From Anaerolineales bacterium (GTDB taxonomy: Bacteria > Chloroflexota > Anaerolineae > Anaerolineales > Villigracilaceae): a DNA stretch of 5,498 bases. The position numbers and the translations under genes were made by a program. The notes under the pieces were generated by a model. It was not told the DNA's origin and ran no database searches. It saw only the letters and a program-made list of their open reading frames with translations. Shown piece after piece: positions 5,000 to 5,498 of the stretch. Location of the stretch: contig WGAD01000064.1 of assembly GCA_015489255.1 (NCBI GenBank), positions 1-5,498 of the forward strand, written 5' to 3'. Within the stretch, counting starts at the first letter, position 1. Each line of letters begins with the position of its first letter.

Positions 5000-5498
5000 C
5001 TAGTCTGCGAAATCGTCTTCTTTCTTTCCGCGTTCGATGACCTCGGGTTCGGCATCCATGTCCACGTCCATGCCCAGGGCGGCTTCGTCGGCCTCGGCAG
5101 CCGCTGCAGCGGCTTGCCCGCCAGTCACCACCACCAGTTCTTCGCCATCGGTCAGGATCTGCATTCCCTCCGGCACCACCAGGTCGCGGACGTAAATCGT
5201 CTGCCCGACCTCTGTCAGCTGGCTGACATCGACCTCGATTTCGTCCACCAGGGCCGAAGGCAGGGCTTCCACTTCCACTTCGGTCAGGCCCGTGGTCAAG
5301 ATGGCATCGCCCGATGCGACCACTGGCGATTCGCCCACCAGCCGCAAGCCGACCATCGTGCGGATCGTTTCGCTCATGGATACGGCCAAGAAGTCCACAT
5401 GCAACAAAAAGCCCTTGATGACATCGCGCTGCCGCTCACGCACCAACACCGGATATTCCTTGCCTTCCACGTCCAGGTACAACAGGGTGGAGGAAGAA
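5000..5498 (-). CDS. rplY: Ribosomal protein bL25, long (TL5/Ctc) form, 5'-partial
   Basis: The frame stays open to the right edge (upstream codons read SSTLLYLDVEGKEYP), so the N-terminus is cut off; about 166 residues are visible. The segment PVLVRERQRDVIKGFLLHVDF is the end of the 5S rRNA-binding L25 domain. About 30-125 is the TL5-type C-terminal beta domain, with ALPSALVDEIEVDVSQL and VPEGMQILTDGEELVVVT. This long form is the one called Ctc or general stress protein in other bacteria. It binds 5S rRNA at the central protuberance of the large subunit. The tail is low-complexity: an Ala run (about AAAAAAEADEAA), then acidic residues ending in KKEDDFAD, common in long L25 proteins and probably disordered. 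It is transcribed towards the Nudix operon and ends just before the shared terminator. The apparent short start near 5482 would be a TTG inside the domain and is not real. Confidence 0.93.
   Translation of the reverse strand, partial: SSSTLLYLDVEGKEYPVLVRERQRDVIKGFLLHVDFLAVSMSETIRTMVGLRLVGESPVVASGDAILTTGLTEVEVEALPSALVDEIEVDVSQLTEVGQTIYVRDLVVPEGMQILTDGEELVVVTGGQAAAAAAEADEAALGMDVDMDAEPEVIERGKKEDDFAD

Noticed and set aside
1..5498. A new defence system, CRISPR array, insertion sequence or RNA gene
   Set aside because: No regularly spaced repeats, transposase, terminal inverted repeats, tRNA-like cloverleaf or nuclease/toxin motifs were found. Almost all bases are explained by eight... in fact seven protein genes, two terminators and one divergent promoter region.

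Overview
The window looks like a chromosomal segment from a GC-rich bacterium, most likely a member of the Chloroflexota (Anaerolineae-like). The main clue is the lipoprotein at 876-1895: a lipobox, then a Thr/Pro spacer (TPTPTFTPTPSPTE), then a PD40 beta-propeller, an architecture very common in that phylum. The gene repertoire (SPFH 'virion core' protein, REC-PAS-HD-GYP, small receiver proteins, TPR/zinc-ribbon protein, long-form L25) fits but does not prove it. No mobile element, CRISPR array, tRNA or rRNA is visible.

Layout, left to right. (1) 3-809, plus strand: the 3' part of an SPFH-domain protein that ends in a small excisionase-type helix-turn-helix. (2) 838-874: a hairpin terminator shared by two convergent units. 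(3) 876-3721, minus strand: a compact three-gene operon, read right to left. It holds a stand-alone CheY/Rcp1-type receiver (GTG start), a REC-PAS-HD-GYP protein 9 bp downstream, and the beta-propeller lipoprotein, whose start overlaps the end of the HD-GYP gene by 19 bp. (4) 3722-3801: an 80-bp divergent intergenic region with -10 elements for both directions superimposed on one AT-rich box. (5) 3802-4934, plus strand: a two-gene operon, a helical/TPR-like protein with a C-terminal zinc ribbon followed through a TAATG stop/start overlap by a Nudix hydrolase of the CoA-pyrophosphatase (NudL) type. (6) 4949-4982: a second convergent hairpin terminator with a perfect 13-bp stem. (7) 5000-5498, minus strand: the 3' part of the long-form ribosomal protein bL25 (TL5/Ctc), running off the right edge.

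How the genes work together. The minus-strand operon looks like a signalling module: a phospho-receiver and a receiver-controlled c-di-GMP phosphodiesterase co-transcribed with an exported, membrane-anchored propeller. No histidine kinase or diguanylate cyclase lies in the window, so the input must come from elsewhere. The plus-strand pair shares tight translational coupling but has no obvious common pathway. I see no convincing new defence or mobile system. The items most worth a second look are the SPFH-HTH fusion, the coupling of HD-GYP to a lipoprotein propeller, the shared -10 divergent promoter, and the uncharacterised zinc-ribbon partner of NudL.
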